Below, in pieces: positions 55,844 through 64,000 of a stretch of DNA of 64,000 nt. The stretch is from Marinobacter zhejiangensis (GTDB lineage: Bacteria > Pseudomonadota > Gammaproteobacteria > Pseudomonadales > Oleiphilaceae), in contig NZ_FOUE01000001.1 of NCBI RefSeq assembly GCF_900114775.1, positions 1,116,001 to 1,180,000 on the forward strand. Direction: 5' to 3'. The notes beneath the pieces are model-generated. The model ran no database searches. It worked only from the letters and a program-made list of their open reading frames with translations, and was not told where the DNA came from. The translations under genes and the position numbers were made by a program. The number at the start of each line of letters is the position of its first letter. Positions within the stretch are counted from its first letter, which is position 1.

Positions 55844-56560
55844 TTACTCCTGCAGAGCGGCTTTCTGAATGTCAAACAGCGTTTCAATGCCCTGACGGGC
55901 AAGCGTCAGCATGCTGTCCAGCTCCTCCTGGGCAAAGGGCGCGCCTTCTGCCGTTCCCTGGATTTCAATGAAGCCACCCTGGTCAGTCATGATGACGTTC
56001 ATGTCGGTTTCTGCTTCAGAGTCTTCCGGGTAGTCCAAGTCGGTCACCGGGGTGCCCTTGTAGACGCCCACGGACAGTGCAGCCACCATCTGCTTCAGTG
56101 GTGATTTCTTCAGGCGTCCTGCTTTGACGAGGTAGTTCAGGGCGTCGACCAGGGCGACACAGCCGCCGGTGATGGCGGCTGTGCGAGTGCCACCGTCAGC
56201 CTGGATAACGTCGCAGTCGATGGTGATAGTGTGCTCGCCAAGTGCCGCCAGATCCACTGCAGCCCGCAACGAGCGACCGATCAGTCGCTGGATTTCCACT
56301 GTGCGACCGCCCTGCTTGCCGCGAGCCGCTTCCCGGCCCATCCTGCTGCCAGTGGAGCGGGGGAGCATGCCGTACTCCGCGGTGATCCAGCCTTTGCCTT
56401 CACCGCGTAGGAAGGGGGGCACCTTGTTTTCAACAGACGCCGTGCAGATGACTTTGGTGTCGCCAAATTCAACCAGGACAGAGCCTTCGGCGTGACGGGT
56501 GTAATGGCGGGTGATACGGATATCTCTCGGCTGTTCCGGGGTTCTTCCGCTAGGGCGCAT
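55844..56560 (-). CDS. rph: Ribonuclease PH
   Basis: A 238-residue phosphorolytic 3'-5' exonuclease that trims tRNA 3' ends. Family segments: M-R-P-S-G-R at the start, [12 protein letters not shown], and [18 protein letters not shown]. Length is standard and no truncation is seen. It is divergent from yicC, as is common. Confidence 0.95.
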   Translation of the reverse strand: MRPSGRTPEQPRDIRITRHYTRHAEGSVLVEFGDTKVICTASVENKVPPFLRGEGKGWITAEYGMLPRSTGSRMGREAARGKQGGRTVEIQRLIGRSLRAAVDLAALGEHTITIDCDVIQADGGTRTAAITGGCVALVDALNYLVKAGRLKKSPLKQMVAALSVGVYKGTPVTDLDYPEDSEAETDMNVIMTDQGGFIEIQGTAEGAPFAQEELDSMLTLARQGIETLFDIQKAALQE

Positions 56561-56742
56561 AGTTAGTCCTGACGTGTTACGGGGAGTCGAACGGGGGCCC
56601 GGCTCCTGATGATTGGATCGGTAAAAGAGCGGCAGTATACCACGCTGGTGGTTCGCTCGCGGTAGGTGGGATGCGGTAGGGTAGAGCTGCCTGCTAGACT
56701 ACAGGGATTACCTATCAAGCCAGCCAAATAACCGGAGTCGCC

Positions 56743-57609
56743 ATGATCAGAAGTATGACCGCGTTTTCCAGACAGGACGCCCAGGGGGAATGGGGAACTG
56801 TGACGTGCGAGATCCGGACGGTAAACCACCGCTACCTTGAACCGGCTTTCCGCCTGCCGGAGTCGCTCCGGGAGCTGGAAAACCGTTTCCGTGAACTGAT
56901 GCGGGCACGATTGAAACGGGGCAAGGTTGATGTTTCCCTGCGACTGCAGGCCGTCGACGTGACCAGTGAGCGCTTTGACATTAACCATCAGCTGGTGGCC
57001 GCGCTCAACGATGCCGCCAATCACATTAACCGGGTCCTGGATAATCCTGCCCATATCAATGCGTTGGATATTATGCGTTGGCCGGGTGTGCTGGAAACCC
57101 CTGAGCAGGACTTCTCTCCGGTGCGAGAAGCCGCCCTGGAAGTGTTCGGGCGCGCCTTGACCGAGCTGGTTTCCGTCCGGGAGCGGGAAGGCGAGCGACT
57201 GCGCCCCCTGTTTGACGAGCGGCTGGGAACGATGGCGGGTCTGGTGGCGGATGTTCGTGGCAAGATGCCGGACTTGTTGGCGCAGCAGGAACGTCACCTG
57301 CGGGAGCGTTTTGAACATGCTCGGGTTGAGCTGGATCCGGACCGCCTCAGTCAGGAAATGGTGATGATGGCGCAGAAGTCGGACGTTGCCGAGGAGCTGG
57401 ATCGCCTTGATGCCCATATCAAAGAGGTTACTGACACCCTGTCCGGTGACGACGCCATTGGTCGTCGGCTGGATTTCCTGATGCAGGAGCTGAACCGGGA
57501 AGCCAATACCCTCAGCAGCAAATCCATTGATGCCAGCGTTACCCGGGCGGCGGTGGATCTCAAGGTTCTGATCGAACAGATGCGCGAGCAGGTTCAGAAC
57601 ATTGAGTAA
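56743..57609 (+). CDS. YicC family endoribonuclease
   Basis: A 288-residue protein with the YicC N-terminal (I-R-S-M-T-A-F-S-R near the start, V-N-H-R-Y-L-E) and DUF1732 C-terminal (R-R-L-D-F-L-M-Q-E-L-N-R-E-A-N-T) domains. E. coli YicC is an endoribonuclease involved in small-RNA turnover. It begins the yicC-gmk-rpoZ-spoT stretch; gmk starts 71 bp downstream. Confidence 0.9.
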   Translation: MIRSMTAFSRQDAQGEWGTVTCEIRTVNHRYLEPAFRLPESLRELENRFRELMRARLKRGKVDVSLRLQAVDVTSERFDINHQLVAALNDAANHINRVLDNPAHINALDIMRWPGVLETPEQDFSPVREAALEVFGRALTELVSVREREGERLRPLFDERLGTMAGLVADVRGKMPDLLAQQERHLRERFEHARVELDPDRLSQEMVMMAQKSDVAEELDRLDAHIKEVTDTLSGDDAIGRRLDFLMQELNREANTLSSKSIDASVTRAAVDLKVLIEQMREQVQNIE

Positions 57610-57677
57610 TGTGGCGGTCGTCGTGCCAAGCTCCGTATAATGGCGCGCTTTCCATTGTCGCCCTTGGAGCAGTTTAA

Positions 57678-58307
<630 letters not shown>

Positions 58308-58444
58308 CTAAATAGCGAGCCGGGTTGTATACAAATTGATCCGACGCCAGTAAACTACGCGGTCTGCCAAAAGACATGCCCGCCGGAGGGGTTGCCGGCC
58401 GGCCATGAGAGCAACCGTTACCAAGATCACAGCCGGGGAGAATT

Positions 58445-58657
58445 ATGGCTCGAGTTACCGTTGAAGATTGCCTGGAACATGTAGAAAACCGTTTTCAGCT
58501 GGTTATGCTGGCCACCAAGCGTGCCCGACAGATCGCCACCAAGGGACACGAGCCCATGGTGCCGGAAGAAAACGACAAGCCGACTGTTCTGGCGCTGCGT
58601 GAAATTGCCGAAGGCAAGGTAAGCCGCGATCTGCTGTTGGAAGAAGACGAAGACTAA
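58445..58657 (+). CDS. rpoZ: RNA polymerase omega subunit
   Basis: A 70-residue protein that begins [10 protein letters not shown] and carries the conserved [11 protein letters not shown] and A-L-R-E-I-A segments. Omega helps assemble RNA polymerase and contributes to the ppGpp site. Slightly shorter than in E. coli (91). GGGGAG precedes the ATG. A strong terminator stands between it and spoT. Confidence 0.95.
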   Translation: MARVTVEDCLEHVENRFQLVMLATKRARQIATKGHEPMVPEENDKPTVLALREIAEGKVSRDLLLEEDED

Positions 58658-58764
58658 ATCGTCGCAATGCTCCCGATGGGGCATTGAAAATTGTTCACAC
58701 GGTTTTATAGTGTCTTAATAGGGGGCGCTAGTGAGTGCCCCAACCGTTGATGAACATCTGAAGG

Positions 58765-58791
58765 ACCCGGATGTATGCATCCGGGTTTTTT
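58765..58791 (+). terminator. Intrinsic terminator between rpoZ and spoT
   Basis: ACCCGGATG (58765-58773) pairs with CATCCGGGT (58778-58786), followed by six T. It is 107 bases after the rpoZ stop and 38 bases before the spoT start, so most rpoZ transcripts should end here unless read-through occurs. Confidence 0.92.
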
Positions 58792-58828
58792 CGTTTATCA
58801 GATCGCAGAACGCTATTGTGGAGGCGCG

Positions 58829-60979
58829 GTGTCAGCAGAGCCTACGGTTGAAGAGCTGTCGAATGTATTGAGCAGCTACCTGGATACCAGTCGCATCAAT
58901 CAGGTGCGGCGGGCGTACTATTATGCTGAACAGGCCCATGAGGGCCAGCGACGACGCAGCGGCGAACCCTACGTGACCCACCCCCTGGCGGTGGCTTTTA
59001 TCCTTGCCGACCTCAAGCTGGACCATCAGAGTCTGATGGCGGCGATGCTGCATGATGTCATTGAAGACACCGGTATTCCCAAGGAAGCGCTGTCGGAGCA
59101 GTTCGGCGAATCCGTCGCTGATCTGGTGGATGGTGTCAGCAAGCTTACTCAAATCGAATTCCGTTCCCGTGCGGAGGCCCAGGCCGAGAACTTCCAGAAA
59201 ATGACCCTGGCGATGGCTCGGGATATTCGGGTGATCCTGGTCAAGCTGGCGGACCGCCTGCATAACATGCGGACCCTTGGGCCACTGCCGTTTGCCAAGC
59301 GCCAGCGCATAGCCACTGAAACCCTGGATATATATGCACCGATTGCCAATCGGCTGGGTATGCATTCGGTGTGTACCGAGCTGGAAGACCTGGGGTTTGC
59401 CTCGCTTTACCCCATGCGCTCCCGCTACATTTCCCAGGCGGTGGCCAAGCTTCGTGGCAGCCACCAGGAAATCATCCACGAGATTCGCGGAAGGTTGGCA
59501 GAAAAACTGGCGGAACGGGGGCTCCCGGGACGGATCATCGGGCGCGAGAAGCACCTGAACAGCATCTACAACAAGATGAAGTTCAAGCAGAAATCCTTCC
59601 ATGAAATCATGGATGTCTATGCGTTCCGCATCATCACCGATACGGAAGACGACTGCTACCGCATTCTCGGGGCTGTGCACAGCCTCTATAAACCACTGCC
59701 CGGGCGCTTCAAAGACTACATTGCCATGCCCAAGGCGAACGGTTACCAGAGCCTTCACACCACGCTGTTTGGCATGCACGTCAACATCGAGATCCAGATC
59801 CGCACCGAGGAAATGGAACACATCGCCAACAACGGTATTGCGGCGCACTGGATGTACAAAAACGACCAGTCGAACATCGCCAGTGTGAATCAAAAACGGG
59901 TGGACCGTTGGGTGCAGGGCCTGATGGAGATGCGGGAGCGGGCGGATGATTCGCTGGAGTTTATTGAACACGTCAAGGTTGACCTGTTCCCGGATGAGAT
60001 TTACGTGTTTACGCCAAAAGGCAAAATCATGGAACTCCCCAGTGGGGCGACTCCAATTGATTTTGCCTACGCCATCCATACCGACATCGGTAATGCCTGC
60101 GTTGCCTGTCGTATCAACCGGAACCTCGGGTCTCTGAGTCAGCCGTTGCAAAGCGGTCAGACGGTTGAAGTCATTACCGCGCCGGGTGCGAGGCCAAATC
60201 CGGCCTGGCTTAGTTTCGTGGTGACGGGCAAAGCCCGCAGCAGTATCCGGCACGTGCTGAAACATCAGAAACACGCCGAATCCCTGGAGCTTGGGCGAAC
60301 GTTGTTGAAGAAGTCACTGAATGGTTTTGGGCAGAAACTTTCCCAAATCAGTGAAGCGCAGGTTGCGGCCGTTGTGAAACACAATCAGGTCCATAGTCTG
60401 GATGACCTGCTCAGTGAAATCGGCTTGGGCAACCGCATGGCCTACCTGATCGCCCGCCAGTTAGCGACCGGTGGTGTCAGTGATGAACCGCCGATGGAGG
60501 CCGGCCTGGAAAAAAGTGATGACGGCCAAGGCCGGGCGTCGGTCACGATTCGTGGCACCGAAGGGTTGTTGGTCAAGTTTGCGTCTTGCTGCAAGCCGAT
60601 ACCCGGAGATCCGGTGGTCGGTTTGATGGATTCAGGCCATGGCCTGGTTATCCACTCCGATACCTGCTCGCGATTGCCGGAAGACCGTGAATCCCGCGCT
60701 CGTCTCACTCACCTGAAGTGGGCCAAGGACATTACCGATGAGTTTTCGGTGGAACTTCGGGTTGAGATGGAGCGCCAGCGTGGGGTGATCGCCGAGATTG
60801 CCGGTGCGGTGGCAATGGCGGACGGCAACATTGAGCGCATCAATGTTGAGGAACAGAATGCCCGCTTCGGTGTCGTGAGCCTGGTTGTTCACGTGAATGG
60901 CCGGCGCCATCTGGCCCGGGTTATGCGGCGGGTCAAGAATATCCGTGCCGTTACCCACATCAGTCGGGTCAGGCACTAA
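58829..60979 (+). CDS. spoT: Bifunctional (p)ppGpp synthetase/hydrolase SpoT
   Basis: A 716-residue RSH protein. The N-terminal hydrolase has H-P-L-A-V-A and the H-D core (M-L-H-D-V-I-E-D-T); the synthetase half has R-F-K-D-Y-I-A, the RxKD form of bifunctional enzymes, and G-Y-Q-S-L-H-T. TGS (D-E-I-Y-V-F-T-P-K-G-K) and C-terminal ACT domains complete it. I took GTG 58829, with GTGGAGG just upstream; the ATG at 58775 lies inside the rpoZ terminator and is rejected. Confidence 0.95.
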   Translation: MSAEPTVEELSNVLSSYLDTSRINQVRRAYYYAEQAHEGQRRRSGEPYVTHPLAVAFILADLKLDHQSLMAAMLHDVIEDTGIPKEALSEQFGESVADLVDGVSKLTQIEFRSRAEAQAENFQKMTLAMARDIRVILVKLADRLHNMRTLGPLPFAKRQRIATETLDIYAPIANRLGMHSVCTELEDLGFASLYPMRSRYISQAVAKLRGSHQEIIHEIRGRLAEKLAERGLPGRIIGREKHLNSIYNKMKFKQKSFHEIMDVYAFRIITDTEDDCYRILGAVHSLYKPLPGRFKDYIAMPKANGYQSLHTTLFGMHVNIEIQIRTEEMEHIANNGIAAHWMYKNDQSNIASVNQKRVDRWVQGLMEMRERADDSLEFIEHVKVDLFPDEIYVFTPKGKIMELPSGATPIDFAYAIHTDIGNACVACRINRNLGSLSQPLQSGQTVEVITAPGARPNPAWLSFVVTGKARSSIRHVLKHQKHAESLELGRTLLKKSLNGFGQKLSQISEAQVAAVVKHNQVHSLDDLLSEIGLGNRMAYLIARQLATGGVSDEPPMEAGLEKSDDGQGRASVTIRGTEGLLVKFASCCKPIPGDPVVGLMDSGHGLVIHSDTCSRLPEDRESRARLTHLKWAKDITDEFSVELRVEMERQRGVIAEIAGAVAMADGNIERINVEEQNARFGVVSLVVHVNGRRHLARVMRRVKNIRAVTHISRVRH

Positions 60980-61069
60980 CATCGAGTCGCCGGTCCCCCT
61001 GTATTGGCTGGTTGACAGCGCTCAGTGGCAGGGTGAGGATGGCGGTTTTCCTTAAGGAAGGTGAAAGCC

Positions 61070-61456
61070 ATGAGCAATAAATCAGTGATCCAGACCGAGA
61101 AAGCCCCGCAGGCTATCGGTACCTACTCCCAAGCTGTCAAAGCCGGTGATACGGTGTACCTGTCTGGTCAGATTCCTCTGGTTCCGGAGACCATGGAAGT
61201 GGTCGGCGGTGACTTCGCGGCCAAGACCCGCCAGGTCTTCGACAATCTGCAAGCTGTCTGTGAAGCGGCTGGCGGTAGTCTGCAGGACATCGTCAAACTG
61301 AACATCTACATGACCGACTTGGCGAATTTCGCCACCGTCAACGAGGTCATGGCGACCTATTTCCAGGAGCCTTACCCGGCGCGTGCGGCCATTGGTGTCG
61401 CATCCCTGCCCAAGGGTGTGCCAGTCGAAATGGACGCGGTGATGGTATTGAGCTGA
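61070..61456 (+). CDS. ridA: RidA family 2-iminobutanoate/2-iminopropanoate deaminase
   Basis: A 128-residue trimeric enzyme that hydrolyses reactive enamines/imines made by PLP enzymes. Conserved G-T-Y-S-Q-A-V, L-S-G-Q-I-P and the arginine in P-A-R-A-A-I-G-V are visible. ATG 61070 follows AAGGAAGGTG. Its place right after spoT is a widely conserved pairing. Confidence 0.95.
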   Translation: MSNKSVIQTEKAPQAIGTYSQAVKAGDTVYLSGQIPLVPETMEVVGGDFAAKTRQVFDNLQAVCEAAGGSLQDIVKLNIYMTDLANFATVNEVMATYFQEPYPARAAIGVASLPKGVPVEMDAVMVLS

Positions 61457-61525
61457 GGCTTCTGGCGGCGAGCCTTCATGGCGCGCCGCCGCATCGCAAC
61501 CCGGTAGCCGCCATGGCGGCCGGGC

Positions 61526-62404
61526 CTAGTCTGATGCCCGGTTACGGGTAATCATGTCGCCATAGCCGGCCCTGAAATCCGGGTAACGGAATTGAAAACC
61601 GCTGGCCAGCAACCGCTGGTTACTGCAACGCTTGCTGCCTGCACGCCCACCTGTACGGGCACCTTCCACCGGGTTTGCGCACGGGGTCTGGGTACGAACC
61701 CAGCTGACCACCTCATCAAGCCGCACCGGTTCGCAGTCGCTGACAATATAGGTCTCGTCGATGGTCTGTCCGGCCAGGGCCTGGGCTAACAGGTAGGCAA
61801 CGGCGTCGGCGGCATCCGCTTCATGAATCCGGTTGCTGTAGGGTGCCGGTGTCGACGGGTTCATCCGACCTTCCTGCACCTCGGTGAGGAACCGCTGCCG
61901 GCTTGGGCCATAGATGCCGCTGAAACGAACGATCAGGGCGGGAATGCCGCTGTCCCGTGCGATCTGCTCTCCTTCCAGAATGCGTTGTCCGGTCGCCCGT
62001 AACGGGTGGGCGGGGCTGTCCTCGGTCACCCAGCTATCGTCGTCTTGATGATAGACACTGGTGCTGCTGATAAACACCAGTCGTTTAGGTGTACTGCCCG
62101 ACAGTGATCCCAACAGGTTCTGTAGCCCGTGAACGTAGGCATTGGCATAGCCTTCATCGTCATACTGGCTGGGTGTCAGGCAGTAGACAATGGCATCCAG
62201 ATTGGCCGGTACCCGTTCTTTCAGGTGCTGAGGCTGTAGCAGGTCAGCGGCAATTGGCTGAACCCCCTGCGGGATCGTGTTGGTGCTTCTCTTCAGGCCA
62301 AAGACTTCGGCACTGGCTGACAGGCGCCGAGCAATCTCACCGCCCAATGCGCCACAGCCGGCCACAAGGATACGGGGCCGAGCGTTGCGTTCTTTGATTG
62401 CCAT
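61526..62404 (-). CDS. Extended short-chain dehydrogenase/epimerase (YeeZ-like)
   Basis: A 292-residue NAD(P)-binding protein. The Rossmann loop V-A-G-C-G-A-L-G-G-E near residue 15 and the epimerase-type S-S-T-S-V-Y-H segment (with serine/tyrosine) are seen; the tyrosine is followed by H-Q-D rather than the usual YxxxK lysine, so catalysis is doubtful. The end carries a cysteine-containing K-R-C-S-N segment like that of YeeZ. ATG 62404 is preceded by AAGGA at a rather wide spacing. It is divergent from oxyR, 61 bp between the starts. Confidence 0.8.
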   Translation of the reverse strand: MAIKERNARPRILVAGCGALGGEIARRLSASAEVFGLKRSTNTIPQGVQPIAADLLQPQHLKERVPANLDAIVYCLTPSQYDDEGYANAYVHGLQNLLGSLSGSTPKRLVFISSTSVYHQDDDSWVTEDSPAHPLRATGQRILEGEQIARDSGIPALIVRFSGIYGPSRQRFLTEVQEGRMNPSTPAPYSNRIHEADAADAVAYLLAQALAGQTIDETYIVSDCEPVRLDEVVSWVRTQTPCANPVEGARTGGRAGSKRCSNQRLLASGFQFRYPDFRAGYGDMITRNRASD

Positions 62405-62465
62405 AGTCAATTTCAATCCTTATGCTTAATCTCATAAATTCGTAGAAGTCTGACCGGAGCAGTCC

Positions 62466-63428
62466 ATGACCCTCACCGAGTTACGATACGTCGTTACCCT
62501 GGCCCGTGAAAAACATTTTGGCCGTGCTGCCGAACGTTGTCACGTCAGTCAGCCCACCCTCAGTGTGGCGGTGAAGAAACTGGAGGAGGAGCTGGGCATC
62601 CCGCTGTTTGAACGCAGCAAAAGCAGCATTCGGGTCACCGAGACCGGGGTGCGCATTATCGAGCAGGCCCAGCGGGTACTGGACCAGGTTGGGGTCATCC
62701 GGGATATGGCCCAGGATGGCAAGAACCAGCTTAATTCGCCATTGAAAGTAGGGGCGATCTACACCATTGGGCCCTACCTGTTCCCGCACCTGTTGCCAGA
62801 GCTGAGACGGGCGGCCCCCGACATGCCGCTGTATATCGAGGAGAACTATACCGCCAACCTGCGCCAGAAGCTGCGTCATTCTGAGCTGGATGCCATTATT
62901 GTTGCGCTGCCCTTCGAAGAGCCGGAAGTGGTGACCCTGCCACTCTACGATGAGCCTTTTGTCGTTCTTTTGCCGGCGGATCACCCCCTGGCAAAAAAGG
63001 AGGCGTTGAACGCCGAGGAATTGGCCCGGGAACAGCTGCTCTTGCTGGGCCCCGGTCACTGTTTCCGCGACCAGGTGCTGGAGTCGTGCCCGCCGCTGGT
63101 GGAAACCGTGACCGCCAAAGCGGGCGGAGGTGATGCGCCGGCGCTGGTTACCGAGGGCAGTTCCCTGGAAACCATTCGCCATATGGTGGCGTCCGGGTTG
63201 GGGATCACCATCCTGCCGCTGTCGGCAGCGGCTTCAATGCAATATCGTAATGAACTCCTGACTACCCGCCCATTTGTCGCGCCGGTACCATTCAGAACCG
63301 TTGCCTTGGCCTGGCGGGTCACCTTCCCCCGGCCCAAAGCGATCGACATGCTGCGGTTGGCCGCCAGCCAGTGCCGGGTTATGGACCGGGCGCGGCAGGA
63401 AGCTGTTGACGCCGGGCTGAGTGTCTGA
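62466..63428 (+). CDS. oxyR: Peroxide-sensing LysR regulator OxyR
   Basis: A 320-residue LysR-type activator. The helix-turn-helix near the start (F-G-R-A-A-E-R-C-H-V-S-Q-P-T-L-S) and the redox pair C199 and C208 in G-H-C-F-R-D-Q-V-L-E-S-C, at the same numbers as in E. coli OxyR, are decisive. Oxidation to a disulphide switches on peroxide defence. It is followed 7 bp later by recG, as in Pseudomonas. Confidence 0.97.
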   Translation: MTLTELRYVVTLAREKHFGRAAERCHVSQPTLSVAVKKLEEELGIPLFERSKSSIRVTETGVRIIEQAQRVLDQVGVIRDMAQDGKNQLNSPLKVGAIYTIGPYLFPHLLPELRRAAPDMPLYIEENYTANLRQKLRHSELDAIIVALPFEEPEVVTLPLYDEPFVVLLPADHPLAKKEALNAEELAREQLLLLGPGHCFRDQVLESCPPLVETVTAKAGGGDAPALVTEGSSLETIRHMVASGLGITILPLSAAASMQYRNELLTTRPFVAPVPFRTVALAWRVTFPRPKAIDMLRLAASQCRVMDRARQEAVDAGLSV

Positions 63429-63435
63429 GGCTACC

Positions 63436-64000
63436 ATGACGGCGCTGGAGGATATCCAGGTAACAGTTCTCAAGGGAGTGGGGAATTCTCTGGCCGAGAA
63501 GCTGGCCAGGCTTGGTATCCACTCCTTGCAGGACCTGTTGTTCCACTTACCGCATCGGTACGAAGACCGGACTCGTGTCATCCCCATGGGAAGCCTGAGG
63601 GTGGGTGACGTGGGCGTGGTCGAAGGCGAGGTCGTCAAGAACGATGTGGTGATGGGGCGCCGACGCAGTATGCAGGTGACCCTGCGGGACGAGACCGGGT
63701 TCCTGGTACTACGCTTCTTTCATTTCAATGCCGCCCAGAAGTCCCAGCTGGCGGTGGGCGCGAGGGTGCGTTGTTACGGTGAGGTGCGTGCCGGTCGAGC
63801 CGGCTACGAGATTTACCATCCTGAGTATGATGTAAACCCCGAACCGATGGTGACGCAGGACAGTGCTACGCTGACGCCAGTCTACCCGTTGACGGAAGGT
63901 ATCCAGCAGCCGCGTGTTCGCAGCCTGTGCCGTCAGGCACTGACGTACCTCCAGCGTTACCCCATTCGTGAACTATTGCCTTCGACTATCCTGACGGACT
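63436..64000 (+). CDS. recG: ATP-dependent DNA helicase RecG, N-terminal part (3' end outside window)
   Basis: 188 residues are visible before the window ends. The start (V-L-K-G-V-G-N-S-L-A-E-K-L, then L-Q-D-L-L-F-H-L-P-H-R-Y-E-D-R-T) is the RecG wedge domain that binds branched DNA. The helicase motifs lie beyond the window. ATG 63436 is preceded by TGAGG, 7 bp after the oxyR stop, so it belongs to an oxyR-recG operon. Confidence 0.93.
   Translation, partial: MTALEDIQVTVLKGVGNSLAEKLARLGIHSLQDLLFHLPHRYEDRTRVIPMGSLRVGDVGVVEGEVVKNDVVMGRRRSMQVTLRDETGFLVLRFFHFNAAQKSQLAVGARVRCYGEVRAGRAGYEIYHPEYDVNPEPMVTQDSATLTPVYPLTEGIQQPRVRSLCRQALTYLQRYPIRELLPSTILTD

Noticed and set aside
58775..58828. ATG 58775 as the start of SpoT.
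   Set aside because: It lies inside the loop and stem of the rpoZ terminator; GTG 58829 has a strong ribosome site and gives the usual length.

Overview
The window reads as core chromosome of a GC-rich gammaproteobacterium of the Pseudomonas/Marinobacter type. This is an inference from gene content and order: cyaA-lptM-lysA-dapF-DUF484-xerC, glnK/amtB-ubiK-comM, hemW-rdgB-DUF4426-metW-metX...yggT-proC-yggS-pilT-pilU, pyrE/crc-rph, gmk-rpoZ-spoT-ridA and oxyR-recG. Signalling and lipid genes between these blocks resemble those of marine oil- and lipid-using relatives such as Marinobacter. I see no rRNA, tRNA, insertion sequence, prophage, integron or CRISPR array. Coding density is high and most genes are housekeeping.

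Layout. Positions 1-6 kb hold the end of class I adenylate cyclase, lipoprotein LptM, the last steps of DAP/lysine synthesis and XerC. Positions 6-14.3 kb hold a diguanylate cyclase, an orphan sensor kinase with two periplasmic solute-binding domains, small envelope proteins and a patatin-barrel autotransporter. Positions 14.3-26.8 kb are the accessory part: a GntR/FCD regulator with a lipoprotein, cardiolipin synthase coupled to an AraC regulator, a tiny peptide gene, a PilZ protein, hydrolases, a CPA1 antiporter, TcdA and a second AraC regulator. Positions 26.8-29.8 kb carry speA and speE, divergent. Positions 30-35 kb carry amtB-glnK with a clear sigma-54 promoter and NtrC-type enhancer, then ubiK, comM and trmB. 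Positions 35-46.6 kb carry the hemW-to-pilU cluster, with a dynamin-like GTPase between metX and yggT. Positions 46.7-54 kb carry FadL, polA and several envelope proteins of unknown role. Positions 54-64 kb carry pyrE/crc, rph, yicC, gmk-rpoZ-spoT-ridA, an SDR protein, oxyR and the start of recG.

The most unusual structure is non-standard small-gene content beside the two AraC-family regulators. Each regulator faces an intergenic region with a 21-bp-spaced direct repeat. On the other side of each repeat lies a very short transcription unit that ends in an intrinsic terminator. One of these (18119-18211) has a strong ribosome binding site and encodes a 30-residue peptide ending in C-M-Y-F-C. 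Other points of interest are the Crc-type loss of the exonuclease catalytic residues, a histidine kinase without receiver or HPt domain, a hypothetical protein with two YRGQVI motifs, and several clean inverted repeats upstream of small hypothetical genes.
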